A stretch of DNA of 64,000 bases from DASPHG01 sp963748315 (GTDB taxonomy: Bacteria > Actinomycetota > Thermoleophilia > Solirubrobacterales > Thermoleophilaceae), in NCBI GenBank assembly GCA_963748315.1, contig CAVVIK010000006.1:124001-188000 (forward strand). Reading direction: 5' to 3'. Below the pieces are notes generated by a model, which was not told where the DNA came from, made no database searches, and was given only the letters and a program-made list of their open reading frames with translations. The position numbers were made by a program, and so were the translations under genes. Below are positions 38,040-46,279 of the stretch, piece after piece; position 1 is the first letter of the stretch; every line of letters begins with the position of its first letter.

Positions 38040-38264
38040 GTGAGCCGCAACGGCAGCCACCACCCGCCGCGCCCCCGCATCGAGCTGCGCTCCGGGTCCG
38101 CGACGCCCGAGGAGGCCGCGGCGATCGCGGCGGCGATCGAACAGTTCCTCCGTGACACCGCGCCGGCTCCCGCGCCGGAGCAGGACGCGCCCAACCCGTG
38201 GCTGCGCGCGGCGCTGTACGAGGGGGCCGGCTACCCCGCCGACACCCCCACGCCCTGGCGATAG
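38040..38264 (+). CDS. accE: Putative acyl-CoA carboxylase epsilon subunit
   Basis: A 74-residue protein from GTG 38040. RIELRSGSATPEEAAAIAAA is the usual start of actinobacterial AccE/PccE proteins (a short beta-strand then a helix beginning TPEEAAA). The C-terminus NPWLRAALYEGAGYPADTPT has the WxRAAxxEG pattern I recall for this group. These small subunits bind the carboxyltransferase (AccD/PccB) and stabilise the actinobacterial complex. It sits between the OCD-family gene and a rhodanese gene rather than beside pccB, so assignment rests on its sequence. Short length makes this a moderate-confidence call. Confidence 0.55.
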   Translation: MSRNGSHHPPRPRIELRSGSATPEEAAAIAAAIEQFLRDTAPAPAPEQDAPNPWLRAALYEGAGYPADTPTPWR

Positions 38265-38284
38265 CCGAGAGCTACGATCAAGGC

Positions 38285-38620
38285 GTGGCACGCGAGGTAG
38301 ACGCGGAAGGGCTCGAGACGGCGGGCGACGTCCAGCTCGTCGACGTGCGCACGACCGAGGAGCGCGATGCGGGCCGCATCCCCAGCGATACGGCGCACAT
38401 CCCCTTCGAGGAGCTTCTGGCGCGCGCGGGCGAGCTCGACAAAGAGCGCCCGGTCGTCTTCTACTGCCGCGTGGGCGAGCGCTCAGCGGCCGCCGCCGAC
38501 GCCTTCGCAGCGTCCGGTTTCGACGCGTCCTCGCTGGCTGGCGGGATCGTCGCCTGGGAGGAGGCCGGCAAGCCCGTCGAGGGCGACATCGGGCACCCCA
38601 GTGGGCTACCGCCGCGCTAG
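38285..38620 (+). CDS. Rhodanese-domain protein
   Basis: A 111-residue single rhodanese domain, a small cytoplasmic sulfurtransferase. From GTG 38285: VQLVDVRTTEERDAGRIPSD, then AHIPFEELLARAGELDKERP and VVFYCRVGERSAAAADAFAA with the catalytic cysteine and its CRxGxRS active-site loop. SLAGGIVAWEEAGKPVEGD is the conserved end. It lies 20 bases after the epsilon-subunit gene and 46 bases before the sulfite reductase gene. Being next to the sulfur operon suggests a role in sulfane-sulfur transfer or sulfide handling, but the palindrome between them suggests the operon proper starts after this gene. Confidence 0.87.
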   Translation: MAREVDAEGLETAGDVQLVDVRTTEERDAGRIPSDTAHIPFEELLARAGELDKERPVVFYCRVGERSAAAADAFAASGFDASSLAGGIVAWEEAGKPVEGDIGHPSGLPPR

Positions 38621-38629
38621 TTAAATACC

Positions 38630-38649
38630 TGAATCCCGGCCGGGATTCA
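38630..38649. promoter_or_regulatory. Perfect 20-bp palindrome upstream of the sulfur-assimilation operon
   Basis: TGAATCCCGGCCGGGATTCA is a perfect inverted repeat with no spacer, centred 27 bases before the sulfite reductase ATG. It lies in the only AT-richer stretch here (TTAAATACC just before, GTGTTAGG just after), where the promoter should be. This is the form of a dimeric repressor operator. No regulator gene lies adjacent, and I do not recognise the motif as that of a known sulfur regulator (CymR, McbR, CysR). Confidence 0.65.
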
Positions 38650-38666
38650 TGTGTTAGGCTTCCCCG

Positions 38667-40496
38667 ATGGAACCGACGACCTCCGTCGGCCCCACCCCGA
38701 AGGGCAGGGGCTCGCTAGAGAATCCCGAGGTCTACGAGAACGTGCCCGGGCACGTGATCCCGATCCTCGAGCGCGAGTTCGACGACTTCGACCACGAGTC
38801 CGAGCGGTACCTCGGCGGCGAGATCGAGGAGAACGAGTTCATCGGCTTCCGCCTGAAGCAGGGCGTCTACGGCCAGCGCCAGGCCGACGTGCAGATGGTC
38901 CGCGTGAAGCTCCCCTTCGGCGGCATCAACCCCGAGCAGATGGAGATGTTCGCCGACGGCGTCGAGAAGTACGTGCCCCTGAACAAGGGCCACATCACAA
39001 CCCGCCAGAACTTCCAGTTCCACCACGTCCCGCTGCGCGACGCGGCCGCGTTCATCCGGATGATCTCGGAGGCCGGCCTGTCGAGCCGCGAGGGCTGCGG
39101 CAACACCATCCGCAACGTGACCGCCGACCCGTGGGCGGGCGTCTGCGAGGGCGAGGTGTTCGATTGCACGCCGTACGCGGGGGCCTACGTCCGCTACTTC
39201 GTGCGCCACCCCACGACGCAGCTCATGCCGCGCAAGATCAAGACGTCGTTCGACGGCACGCCCGACGACCGCGCGATCTCGGAGATCCACGACATCGCCT
39301 TCCGAGCGAAGATCAAGGACGGCAAGAGGGGCTTCGAGATGCTGGTCGGCGGCGGGACGTCGATCATGCCGCGCACCGCACCCGTCCTCTACGACTTCGT
39401 CGAGGCCGACAACGGCGAGTACCTCGAGGCGGCTGAGGCCGTCCTCCGGATCTTCGACCGCCAGGACTGGCTGCGACCCAACCGCGCCCGCGCGCGGATC
39501 AAGGTCTTCGTCGACAAGTTCGGCATCGAGGAGCTGCGCCGGCAGGCCGACGAGGAGCGCAAGGGCGACTGGGTCGCCGAGCGCAACTTCGACGTCGCCC
39601 GGCTGCGCTTCGACGACGACGAGGAGGCGGTCGTCACCAAGCTGCCGATGGCCTCGGACTTCGCGCAGCCGAACGGCGACCGGTCGGAGTTCAAGCGGTG
39701 GGCCGAGCACAACGTCAAGCAGCAGAAGCAGGCCGGCTTCAGCACCGTCCAGGTCAACGTGATCCGAGGCGACCTGTCGCCGGAGCAGTTCCGCGGCCTC
39801 GCCGCGATCATGCGCGACTTCTGCGGCGGCTACGCCCGCACGACGGTGAGCCAGAACCTCGTCCTGCGCTGGGTCCGCGACGAGGCGACCTATGCCGTCT
39901 GGCAGCGGCTCGCCGAGCTCGGGCTGGCCAATCCGGGCGCCGACACGATCGTCGACACGGTCTCATGCCCCGGCACCGACTCTTGCAAGCTCGGCATCAC
40001 CTCTTCCATGGGGCTCAATCGTGCGATACACGAGCGTGTCGAGCAGATGCAAATCACCGATCCGCTCACGCAGAAGATCCACATCAAGATGTCCGGCTGC
40101 CCGAATGGCTGCGGCCAGCACCACATCGGCAACATCGGCTTCTACGGCGCGTCGATCAAGCTCGGCGACAAGACGATCCCGGCATACGTCGCGCACATCG
40201 GCGGCCGCTACGGCGGCGAGGGCGTCGCGTTCGGCCAGCGGCTGAAGATCCGCCTGCCCGCGAAGCGGGTGCCCGATGCGGTCGAGCGCTGGATCCGCTT
40301 CTACGAGGCCGAGCGGGGCGACGGCGAGACGTTCAACCAGTTCGCCGAGCGCGTCGGGCTGACCGAGTTCGAGGAGCGCGCCCGCGACCTCTCGATCCCG
40401 GTCGAGTTCAACCTCGAGAACATCGAGCACTTCATCGACTGGAGCCGGCGCGAGCCGTACCAGGTGATCCGCGGGGAGGGCGAATGCGCGGTCTAG
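38667..40496 (+). CDS. sir: Sulfite reductase, siroheme [4Fe-4S], ferredoxin-type
   Basis: A 609-residue nitrite/sulfite reductase, reducing sulfite to sulfide with six electrons, probably from ferredoxin. It contains the two-fold ferrodoxin-like/NiR_SIR repeats: GVYGQRQADVQMVRVKLPFG, KGHITTRQNFQFHHVPL, and the second half GFSTVQVNVIRGDLSPEQF and GYARTTVSQNLVLRWV. The cluster and siroheme ligands are Cys434 and Cys440 (SCPGTDSCKLGIT) and Cys478 and Cys482 (SGCPNGCGQHH). Assignment to sulfite rather than nitrite rests on the operon (cysH, cysC, sat). ATG 38667 is the first start after the palindrome. It overlaps cysH by 13 bases. It probably acts in assimilatory sulfur reduction and is controlled through the upstream inverted repeat. 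Confidence 0.92.
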   Translation: MEPTTSVGPTPKGRGSLENPEVYENVPGHVIPILEREFDDFDHESERYLGGEIEENEFIGFRLKQGVYGQRQADVQMVRVKLPFGGINPEQMEMFADGVEKYVPLNKGHITTRQNFQFHHVPLRDAAAFIRMISEAGLSSREGCGNTIRNVTADPWAGVCEGEVFDCTPYAGAYVRYFVRHPTTQLMPRKIKTSFDGTPDDRAISEIHDIAFRAKIKDGKRGFEMLVGGGTSIMPRTAPVLYDFVEADNGEYLEAAEAVLRIFDRQDWLRPNRARARIKVFVDKFGIEELRRQADEERKGDWVAERNFDVARLRFDDDEEAVVTKLPMASDFAQPNGDRSEFKRWAEHNVKQQKQAGFSTVQVNVIRGDLSPEQFRGLAAIMRDFCGGYARTTVSQNLVLRWVRDEATYAVWQRLAELGLANPGADTIVDTVSCPGTDSCKLGITSSMGLNRAIHERVEQMQITDPLTQKIHIKMSGCPNGCGQHHIGNIGFYGASIKLGDKTIPAYVAHIGGRYGGEGVAFGQRLKIRLPAKRVPDAVERWIRFYEAERGDGETFNQFAERVGLTEFEERARDLSIPVEFNLENIEHFIDWSRREPYQVIRGEGECAV

Positions 40497-41155
40497 CTGC
40501 AACGCCCACGGAGATCCCCGACCTCGACCACCTCAGCGCCGAGGAGACGCTCGCGCACGCCGTCGAGGAGTTCTCACCGCGGCTGTACGTCGCGAGCTCC
40601 TTCCAGAAGGAAGCCTCGGTCGTGATGGACATGCTGCTCAAGGTCGACCCCGACGCGCGCTTCTTCACGCTCGACACCGGCTTCCTGTTCCCGGAGACCT
40701 ACGAGACCTGGAAGCGCCTCGAGGAGCGCTACGGGATCGAGATCGAGGTCTACCAGGGCATCAGCCCCGCCCGCCAGGCGGAGCTGCACGGAGACCAGCT
40801 CTGGAAGCGCGATCCGGACAAGTGCTGCGAGATCCGCAAGGTCGTTCCGATGCGCGAGGCGCTCGCGCGCGCTGACGCCTGGGTTACGGGCGTCCGGCGG
40901 GAACATTCGCCTGGTCGAGTCGAGATCCCTAAGCTGGGGTGGGACGCAAAGCACGGCCTGTACAAGGTCGCGCCCCTCGCCGACTGGTCCGACAAGGACG
41001 TCTGGCGATACATCTTCGAGAACGACGTTCCCTACAACCCGCTGCACGACCACGGCTTCGAGTCGATCGGCTGCACGCACTGCACGAAGCCGGGTGCCGG
41101 CCGAGACGGGCGATGGGCAGGGACTGACAAAGAGGAGTGCGGAATACACACATGA
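40484..41155 (+). CDS. cysH: Assimilatory APS reductase (CysH family)
   Basis: A 223-residue reductase that cleaves adenylyl sulfate to sulfite and AMP using thioredoxin. LYVASSFQKEASVVMDMLL is the PP-loop-like nucleotide site (SSFQ). The four [4Fe-4S] cysteines are present: Cys114-Cys115 (DKCCEIRK) and Cys197/Cys200 (IGCTHCTKP). This pair-plus-CxxC pattern is diagnostic of APS-using enzymes; PAPS-specific CysH lacks it. The catalytic cysteine is Cys219 in KEECGIHT. TGVRREHSPGRVEIPKLGWD is a substrate loop. ATG 40484 overlaps the end of sir by 13 bases, and the stop overlaps cysC as ATGA, so translation is coupled. Confidence 0.93.
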   Translation: MRGLAATPTEIPDLDHLSAEETLAHAVEEFSPRLYVASSFQKEASVVMDMLLKVDPDARFFTLDTGFLFPETYETWKRLEERYGIEIEVYQGISPARQAELHGDQLWKRDPDKCCEIRKVVPMREALARADAWVTGVRREHSPGRVEIPKLGWDAKHGLYKVAPLADWSDKDVWRYIFENDVPYNPLHDHGFESIGCTHCTKPGAGRDGRWAGTDKEECGIHT

Positions 41156-41691
41156 GCGAGCATCCTGGGTTCACGATCTGGTTCACGGGCCTGTCGGGAG
41201 CGGGCAAGACCACGATCTCCGAAATCGTCGCGCCGGCACTGCGTGAGCGCGGCCTGAAGATCGAGGTCCTCGACGGCGACGTCGTGCGCACCAACCTGTC
41301 GAAGGGGCTCGGGTTCTCGAAGGAGGACCGCGACACCAACATCCGCCGCATCGCGTTCGTCGCCGACCTGCTCTCGCGCAACGGCGTCGGCGTGATCACC
41401 GCCGCGATCTCGCCCTACCGCGAGATCCGCCGCGAGGCGCGCGCGACGATGGGCGAGCGCTTCATCGAGGTCTACGTCGAGGCGTCGGTCGAGGCCTGCG
41501 CCGAGCGTGACGTGAAGGGCCTCTACGAGAAGGCGTTCAAGGGCGAGATCAAGGAGTTCACCGGCGTGTCGGATCCGTACGAGGAGCCGGAGCACGCCGA
41601 GCTGATCGTCCACACCGAGAACGAGACTCCGGAGGAGTCCGCCCAGAAAGTGATCGCCTTCGTCGAGGAGAAGATCGGGGTCACTGCGTGA
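41152..41691 (+). CDS. cysC: Adenylylsulfate (APS) kinase
   Basis: A 179-residue P-loop kinase that makes PAPS from APS and ATP. Walker A is IWFTGLSGAGKTTISEIVAP. DGDVVRTNLSKGLGFSKEDR is the APS-binding signature. NIRRIAFVADLLSRNGVGVI, AAISPYREIRREARATMGE and FIEVYVEASVEACAERDVKG follow with LYEKAFKGEIKEFTGVSDPY (lid loop), as in CysC. Stand-alone, not fused to sat. ATG 41152 overlaps cysH and its stop overlaps sat (GTGA). Because the CysH here uses APS directly, PAPS made by this kinase is probably meant for sulfotransferases and not for sulfite formation. That is inference. Confidence 0.94.
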   Translation: MSEHPGFTIWFTGLSGAGKTTISEIVAPALRERGLKIEVLDGDVVRTNLSKGLGFSKEDRDTNIRRIAFVADLLSRNGVGVITAAISPYREIRREARATMGERFIEVYVEASVEACAERDVKGLYEKAFKGEIKEFTGVSDPYEEPEHAELIVHTENETPEESAQKVIAFVEEKIGVTA

Positions 41692-42759
41692 GTCAGCTGG
41701 AGCTGTCTCACAAGCAGACCGCCGACTTCGAACTCCTCGCCAACGGCGGCTTCGCTCCGCTCGAAGGGCTTCCAGGGCTCAGACGCCTGGCAGTCCGTCG
41801 TCGACAACATGCGCCTGCCGGACGGGCAGCCGTGGCCGATCCCGGTCACGCTCGCCTCGGAGACGGGCGAGGTCGGCGACACGATCGAGCTGGTCGGCCA
41901 CGAGGGCTCGAAGCTCGGCACGATCACCGTCGAAGAGGTCTACGAGCGCGACCTGAAGCGCGAGGCGGAGAACGTCTTCCGCACGACCGACGAGGAGCAC
42001 CCCGGGGTCGCGATGACCTATCGCGAGGGCGCGCGCACGATCGCGGGCCCGATCTCGGTGGAGAAGCTGCCCGAGCACATCGACGCGGTGAAGCCGTACC
42101 TGCTCTCGCCCGCCGAGACGAAGAAGACGTTCGAGGAGCGCGGCTGGAAGACGGTCGTCGCGTTCCAGACGCGCAACCCGATTCACCGCGCGCACGAGTT
42201 CATCACCAAGTCCGCGCTCGAGATCGTCGACGGGCTCTTCATCCACCCGATCGTGGGCGAGACGAAGTCGGACGACATCCCGCCCGAGACGCGGATGCGC
42301 TGCTACGAGGTGCTGATCGAGAACTACTACGTGCCGGAGCGCGTGCTGCTCGGCGTGAACCCGGCCGCGATGCGCTACGCCGGGCCGCGCGAGGCGATCT
42401 TCCACGCACTCGTGCGCAGGAACTACGGCTGCACGCACTTCATCGTCGGCCGCGACCACGCGGGCGTCGGTGACTACTACGGCACCTACGACGCGCAGCA
42501 CATCTTCGACGAGTTCGAGCCCGGCGAGCTGGGCATCGAGCCGCTGAAGTTCGAGCACTCGTTCTACTGCAAGCTGACCAAGGGAATGGCGACCGCCAAG
42601 ACCTCGCCGGCCAGCAACGAGGACAAGGTCTTCCTCTCGGGGACGGCCGTGCGCGAGATGCTCGGCCGCGGCGAGCGCCCGCCGGAGGAGTTCTCGCGGC
42701 CCGAGGTGGCGGACGTCCTCATCGAGGCGTACGCCGAGTCCGAGCCGACGCCGGCGTAG
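41688..42759 (+). CDS. sat: Sulfate adenylyltransferase (ATP sulfurylase), one frameshift
   Basis: The first enzyme of sulfate activation (sulfate + ATP to APS + PPi), of the single-chain Sat type and not CysD/CysN. GTG 41688 opens SQLELSHKQTADFELLANGG and FAPLEG. Then an extra G in GGG near 41770 shifts the frame; dropping it gives GFQGSDAWQSVVDNMRLPDG, and the second frame runs to 42759. Catalytic motifs are TVVAFQTRNPIHRAHEF (QTRNPxHRxHE), FIVGRDHAGVGDYYGTY and FLSGTAVREMLGRGERPPEE. Joined length is about 357 residues, near normal for this type. It closes the sir-cysH-cysC-sat operon. As a single-copy key enzyme it is unlikely to be truly broken. Confidence 0.9.
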
Positions 42760-42830
42760 CACTTTTTCCCGTCTTGCCCCGTCCGTCGTGACAGGGCAGA
42801 CTCCGCGCCCTCACTAGGCAGGGGGTCTGG

Positions 42831-44009
42831 TTGCGTCGCATCGCGGTCGTGGCCGCGTTTCTCGGAATCGTCACGCCGGCATCCGCCGAGCAGCACGTGC
42901 CGGGACAGGTCATCGTCAAGTTCGAGGAGGGGACCTCGCTCGCGAGGCAGTCCACCGTGCTCGCGCGCGCGGGAGCGATCGACACGATCGGGCAGCTCAG
43001 GGGTATCGGCGCCCATCTCGTCCGCGTGGCCGGCAGCCCGAGGGAGGCCGCGGCGGAGCTCGCGCAGTCGGCGGCCGTCGAGTACGCCGAGACGAACAAG
43101 ATCCTCACCGCGGCCGCGACGCCGAACGACCCCCTGTTCGGCGACCAGTGGGGGCTCGCCACGCTCGGCGCACCCAGGGGCTGGGACGGCGCGGGCCTCA
43201 GCGCCTTCCCCTCAACCGGCGGGGTCAAGGTCGGGGTAATCGACACCGGGATCGATCGTTCGCACCCCGAGTTCGCGGGACGGATCTCGAACTGCGTCGA
43301 GTCGACGAGCCTGCTGATGATGAACAACGGCATCAAGGCGGGATGCGACGACGAGGACGGCCACGGGACCCAGGTGACGGGAATCCTCGCGGCGACGGCG
43401 AACAACGGCACCGGCGTCGCGGGCGTCGCGTTCAACAGCCCGATCGGCGTGTGCCGCGCGCTCGAGGACGGGCTCGCGCGGGGCGCGACGTCGAACGTCG
43501 TGAACTGCCTCGACTGGCTCTACTCGAAGGGCGCGAAGGTCATCTCGATGAGCTTCGGCGGGCCCAGCTCGACGGCGCTGTACGACGCGATCAAGCGCGC
43601 CTGGAACTCAGGCAACGGCGCGGTCCTGGTCGCAGCGGCCGGGAACGACGGCGGCTCGGGGGCGCTTTATCCGGCGGGCTACCCACAGGTCGTGTCGGTG
43701 GCCGCCACGGACCAGCTCGACGCGTGGGCCGGCTCGAACCGGAATGCGGACGTGGAGGTGGCGGCGCCCGGCGTCGACATCCTCTCCACGGCCCGCGGCG
43801 GCGGCTACACGTCCGGCTCGGGCACGTCGGCCGCCACGCCGTTCGCGGCCGGCGTCGCCGCGGTGCTGCGGCAGAAATACCCGACCTCTACGGCCGCTCA
43901 GATTCGCACCAGGCTCGACTCCGCGACCGTCGACCTCGGCGCCCCGGGGCGAGACTCGACCTTCGGATTTGGGCGCGTAAGCCTCTGCCGGGCCACCGGC
44001 GCCTGCTGA
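42831..44009 (+). CDS. Secreted subtilase (S8)
   Basis: A 392-residue serine protease from TTG 42831, preceded by a GGGGG ribosome-binding site. Signal peptide RRIAVVAAFLGIVTPASA, then a fervidolysin-like propeptide (HVPGQVIVKFEEGTSLARQS to AAVEYAETNKILTAA). The catalytic domain starts NDPLFGDQWGLATLGAPRGW and has Asp138 (GVIDTGIDRSHPEF), His178 (DGHGTQVTGILAA; Gln replaces the more usual His in GHGTH) and Ser333 (GSGTSAATPFAAG). A cysteine pair (NCVESTSLL and AGCDDEDGHG) may form a disulfide next to the active site. It lacks the Ig-like tail of the other subtilase in this window. Expected to act outside the cell; no partner evident. Confidence 0.9.
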   Translation: MRRIAVVAAFLGIVTPASAEQHVPGQVIVKFEEGTSLARQSTVLARAGAIDTIGQLRGIGAHLVRVAGSPREAAAELAQSAAVEYAETNKILTAAATPNDPLFGDQWGLATLGAPRGWDGAGLSAFPSTGGVKVGVIDTGIDRSHPEFAGRISNCVESTSLLMMNNGIKAGCDDEDGHGTQVTGILAATANNGTGVAGVAFNSPIGVCRALEDGLARGATSNVVNCLDWLYSKGAKVISMSFGGPSSTALYDAIKRAWNSGNGAVLVAAAGNDGGSGALYPAGYPQVVSVAATDQLDAWAGSNRNADVEVAAPGVDILSTARGGGYTSGSGTSAATPFAAGVAAVLRQKYPTSTAAQIRTRLDSATVDLGAPGRDSTFGFGRVSLCRATGAC

Positions 44010-44044
44010 GCTAGCTCGTCAGGGCGCCGGTAATCTCCCGCGCC

Positions 44045-45805
44045 GTGTTCACGAAGGTCCTAGTCGCCAACCGCGGCGAGATAGCGATCCGCGTCATGCG
44101 GACGCTCGAGGAGATGGGGATCGGATCGGTCGCCGTCTACTCGGAGCCCGACCGCGACGCGCCCCACGCGCGTCGCGCCGACGAGGCGTATCTGCTCGGT
44201 CCCGGCCCGGCGTCGGAGAGCTACCTCGTAGTCGAGAAGATCATCGAGGTCGCCAAGGACTCGGGCGCGGAGGCGATCCACCCCGGGTACGGCTTCCTCG
44301 CGGAGAACGCCGCCTTCGCGCGCGCCTGCGAGGAGGCGGACATCGTGTTCATCGGGCCGCCGCCGGACGCGATCGACGCCATGGGCTCGAAGACGAAGGC
44401 GCGCGAGCTGATGAAGAAGGCGGGCGTGCCGATCGTGCCCGGCACGACCGACCCGGTGAAGACCGTCGCTGCGGCCAAGAAGATCATCGACAAGGACATC
44501 GGCTACCCGATCGCCGTAAAGGCCGCGGGCGGCGGCGGGGGCAAGGGCTTCCGCGTCGCGGAGTCCGAGGACGAGCTCGAGAAGGCCTTCGAGGGCGCCT
44601 CGCGCGAGGGCGAGAAGTTCTTCTCCGACGCGACGGTCTACCTCGAGCGGTACCTGCCTGACCCGCGCCACGTCGAGGTCCAGGTGCTCGCCGACTCGAA
44701 GGGCAACGTCGTGCACCTGTTCGAGCGCGACTGCTCGGTGCAGCGCCGGCACCAGAAGCTGATCGAGGAGAGCCCGGCGCCCGCAGTCGATCCCGAGCTG
44801 CGCGAGCGCATCGGCAAGATCGGCACCGACGCGGCAAAGGCCGTGAACTACCGCTCGGCCGGCACGATCGAGGGCCTGCTCCAGGACGGCGAGTACTTCT
44901 TCCTCGAGATGAACACGCGCGTCCAGGTCGAGCACTGCGTGACCGAGATGGTCACCGGCATCGACATCGTGCGCGAGCAGGTGAAGATCGCCGCCGGCGA
45001 CGAGCTCGCGTTCGGCCAGGACGACATCGAGATCCGCGGCCACGCGATCGAATGCCGGATCAACGCCGAGGACGCGTCGAAGAAGTTCGCTCCAGCCCCG
45101 GGCAAGGTCGGCTCGTACCGCGAGCCGTCAGGGCCGGGCGTCCGCGTCGACTCGGGCGCCGAGGAGGGCTACGAGGTGCTGCCGCTCTACGACCCGATGA
45201 TCGCGAAGCTGATCGTCTGGGACGTCGACCGCGAGGCGTCGACGCGCCGGATGATCCGCGCGCTGCACGAGTACGAGATCGGTGGGCTCAAGACGCTCAT
45301 CCCGTTCCACCAGGCACTGCTCGCCACCGAGCAGTGGAAGAACGGCGAGACCTGCCGTGATCTGGTCGAGGACAAGGACTGGCTGAAGCAGCTCGCGTTC
45401 GATCCCCCACCGGCCGCCGACGGCGACGACGACGAGGAGCCGAAGGTCGCGCGCGACTACGCAGTCGAGGTGTCAGGCAAGCGGTTCGAGGTGAAGGTGA
45501 TCGGCGCGGCGCTGCCGAACGGCGCCGCACCGGCCGCGGCGAAGAAGGCGCCGAAGCGGCGCGACCGCGGCGCGGCCGGAGGCGGCGGTGCTCCGGGCGC
45601 GATCGTCTCGCCGATCCAGGGCACCGTCTTGAAGGTGGCCGTCGAGAAGGGCGCGACCGTCGAGGAGGGCGCGCTCATCTGCGTCGTCGAGGCGATGAAG
45701 ATGGAGAACGAGATCACCGCCCCGAGCGCGGGCACGGTCGAGGAGCTGAACGTCTCCGAGGGTGGCGCGATCGCCACCGGAGACACGATCGCCGTCGTCA
45801 AGTAG
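44045..45805 (+). CDS. Acyl-CoA carboxylase alpha subunit (biotin carboxylase plus carrier)
   Basis: A 586-residue protein with the biotin carboxylase fold (residues 1-450) and C-terminal biotin carrier domain (about 515-586). FTKVLVANRGEIAIRVMRTL, EAIHPGYGFLAENAAFARAC, AVKAAGGGGGKGFRVAESED (ATP loop), HVEVQVLADSKGNVVHLFER, EMNTRVQVEHCVTEMVTGID and VRVDSGAEEGYEVLPLYDPM are standard. The biotinyl lysine is Lys552 in VEAMKMENEITAP. Residues about 455-515 form a charged, Ala-rich linker. GTG 44045 is a good match to family starts. It carboxylates biotin with bicarbonate and ATP for the beta subunit at 35091, probably in the propionyl-CoA to methylmalonyl-CoA step, but such alpha subunits are often shared between complexes. 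Confidence 0.92.
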   Translation: MFTKVLVANRGEIAIRVMRTLEEMGIGSVAVYSEPDRDAPHARRADEAYLLGPGPASESYLVVEKIIEVAKDSGAEAIHPGYGFLAENAAFARACEEADIVFIGPPPDAIDAMGSKTKARELMKKAGVPIVPGTTDPVKTVAAAKKIIDKDIGYPIAVKAAGGGGGKGFRVAESEDELEKAFEGASREGEKFFSDATVYLERYLPDPRHVEVQVLADSKGNVVHLFERDCSVQRRHQKLIEESPAPAVDPELRERIGKIGTDAAKAVNYRSAGTIEGLLQDGEYFFLEMNTRVQVEHCVTEMVTGIDIVREQVKIAAGDELAFGQDDIEIRGHAIECRINAEDASKKFAPAPGKVGSYREPSGPGVRVDSGAEEGYEVLPLYDPMIAKLIVWDVDREASTRRMIRALHEYEIGGLKTLIPFHQALLATEQWKNGETCRDLVEDKDWLKQLAFDPPPAADGDDDEEPKVARDYAVEVSGKRFEVKVIGAALPNGAAPAAAKKAPKRRDRGAAGGGGAPGAIVSPIQGTVLKVAVEKGATVEEGALICVVEAMKMENEITAPSAGTVEELNVSEGGAIATGDTIAVVK

Positions 45806-45811
45806 GGCTAG

Positions 45812-46279
45812 CTAGCCCGCTGCGGCCTCGGCCGCGCGCTTCTCCATCTCCTCGGGCGGGACGTCCTCGACGTGCGAGGCGACGTGCCACACGTGGCCGA
45901 ACGGGTCCTCGAAGCTCCCGGAGCGATCGCCGTAGAACTTGTTCTCGAGCGCCTGCCGCTCGGTGCCGCCCGCGTCGAGCGCCTGCTGGAACACGCTGTC
46001 GACGTCCTCGACGTAGACGTGCAGCGAGACCGGTGTGCCGCCGACTGTCTTGGGACCGACGGCTCCCATCTCGGGATGCTCGTCGGCCAGCATCACGACT
46101 GACTCGCCGATCTCGAGCTCGGCATGGCCGACTTTCCCGTCCGGCCCGCCCATTCGCATGCGCTCCTTCGCTCCGAGCACCGAGGTGTAGAAGTCGATCG
46201 CGTCGCTTGCGCCGTCGCAGATCAGGTATGGGGTCACGCGCGGGTAACCCTCGGGAATTGGTTTGAACCATGCCGCCAA
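45812..46279 (-). CDS. VOC (glyoxalase/PhnB-like) family protein
   Basis: About 155 residues from TTG 46277-46279 (AAWFKPIPEGYPRVTPYLI). It has the paired beta-alpha-beta-beta-beta modules of the VOC superfamily: SDAIDFYTSVLGAKERMRM, HAELEIGESVVMLADEHPEM, VSLHVYVEDVDSVFQQALD and FYGDRSGSFEDPFGHVWHVA. The WHVASHVEDVPPEEMEKRA ending is typical of PhnB-like proteins. It sits tail to tail with the carboxylase alpha gene, but this is not the methylmalonyl-CoA epimerase subgroup. It overlaps head to head with the start of the MFS gene by 17 bases. Ligand unknown. Confidence 0.82.
   Translation of the reverse strand: MAAWFKPIPEGYPRVTPYLICDGASDAIDFYTSVLGAKERMRMGGPDGKVGHAELEIGESVVMLADEHPEMGAVGPKTVGGTPVSLHVYVEDVDSVFQQALDAGGTERQALENKFYGDRSGSFEDPFGHVWHVASHVEDVPPEEMEKRAAEAAAG

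Noticed and set aside
42831..44009. Inactive subtilase because GHGTQ replaces GHGTH
   Set aside because: The catalytic His is the one in GHG and it is present, as are Asp138 and Ser333; the changed position is not catalytic.
45812..46279. VOC protein as methylmalonyl-CoA epimerase
   Set aside because: Its place next to the carboxylase alpha gene is tempting, but the sequence is PhnB-like (FYGDRSG, DPFGHVWHVASH) and not the epimerase subgroup.
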